A stretch of 64,000 bases of DNA, from the NCBI GenBank assembly GCA_023511295.1, contig JAIMBT010000001.1:159650-223649 (forward strand), read 5' to 3'. The position numbers and the translations under genes were made by a program. A model generated the notes under the pieces. It did not search any database. It saw nothing but the letters and a program-made list of their open reading frames with translations, and was not told where the DNA came from. Numbering within the stretch: position 1 is the first letter of the stretch; the number at the start of each line of letters is the position of its first letter. This document shows, in pieces, positions 63,849-64,000 of this stretch. Source of the DNA: Alicyclobacillus sp. Lineage in GTDB: Bacteria > Bacillota > Bacilli > Alicyclobacillales > Alicyclobacillaceae.

Positions 63849-64000
63849 CTAAAATGGCTTGGTACGCTTGATTCCGAGGCGACTCGCCCGTGACACAATT
63901 GCCAACCACGATCTATGCGGAAACGTTGATTCGATGACTGGACGGGGTTCCTCGGGATAAACGAGCCGTAGCTTGTTGTCCTCTTCAGGCGTCCATCCGC
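63849..64000 (-). CDS. Myb/SANT-like domain protein (C-terminal part)
   Basis: Open from the window edge to a TAG at 63849. The 50 codons read 'GWTPEEDNKLRLVYPEEPRP' then 'HRSWLAIVSRASRLGIKRTKPF', the W...W...R-x-x-x-LG pattern of bacterial Myb/SANT-like DNA-binding domains found at the ends of recombinases and phage proteins. The main part of the gene is outside the window. Confidence 0.65.
   Translation of the reverse strand, partial: GWTPEEDNKLRLVYPEEPRPVIESTFPHRSWLAIVSRASRLGIKRTKPF

Overview
The window looks like a chromosomal segment of a high-GC, spore-forming, Gram-positive rod close to Alicyclobacillaceae and relatives. This is inferred from gene content and synteny, not from a marker search. 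The supporting facts are a rpoN-cggR-gapA-pgk-tpiA-gpmI-eno cluster with a recognisable CggR operator, a following secG-esterase-rnr-smpB-ssrA block, a comER gene, AGGAGG-type ribosome binding sites and frequent GTG starts.

Bases 1 to about 23,350 are ordinary GC-rich backbone. They hold two small beta-rich proteins, a polysaccharide flippase, a fused pyrimidine-nucleoside phosphorylase/cytidine deaminase, oligoendopeptidase PepF, a membrane-anchored acetyltransferase, comER with an orphan histidine kinase, sigma-54, the CggR-controlled lower-glycolysis operon, SecG, a carboxylesterase, and the RNase R/SmpB/tmRNA group that rescues stalled ribosomes and degrades their messages.

At the 3' end of ssrA (23,349) the character changes. 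A large serine recombinase abuts the tmRNA and its reading frame runs antisense into it, so ssrA is almost certainly the attachment site of an integrated element. Everything from there to 64,000 is accessory DNA of visibly lower and uneven GC. The other end of the element is not identified. Next to the recombinase are a 51-codon overlapping gene, a lone resolvase catalytic domain with Asn at the usual Ser position, three copies of a 15-bp repeat, and an unknown gene preceded by a promoter-hairpin-T-tract unit.

From 28.4 to 44.8 kb lies a segment bounded by two direct copies of a roughly 115-bp repeat. It is packed with GNAT acetyltransferases, VOC proteins, two MFS efflux pumps, regulators (ArsR, PadR, PaiB-like) and several frameshifted genes. 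One pump (42,775) has a short leader peptide followed by a hairpin that hides the pump's ribosome binding site, a layout typical of antibiotic-induced translational attenuation.

From 46.1 to 58.2 kb is a probable defence island: a 592-residue SIR2-domain protein divergent from a complete type I restriction-modification operon (hsdM-hsdS-hsdR), then an OLD-family ATPase/TOPRIM nuclease and a repeat/SEC-C protein. The last 6 kb carries a BtuF-like protein, an isochorismatase-like hydrolase, a broken SDR gene, two ATPase-like proteins that lack a P-loop, an RNase H-like protein, an unknown protein and the end of a Myb-like (SANT-type) protein. These look like pieces of mobile or recombination modules.
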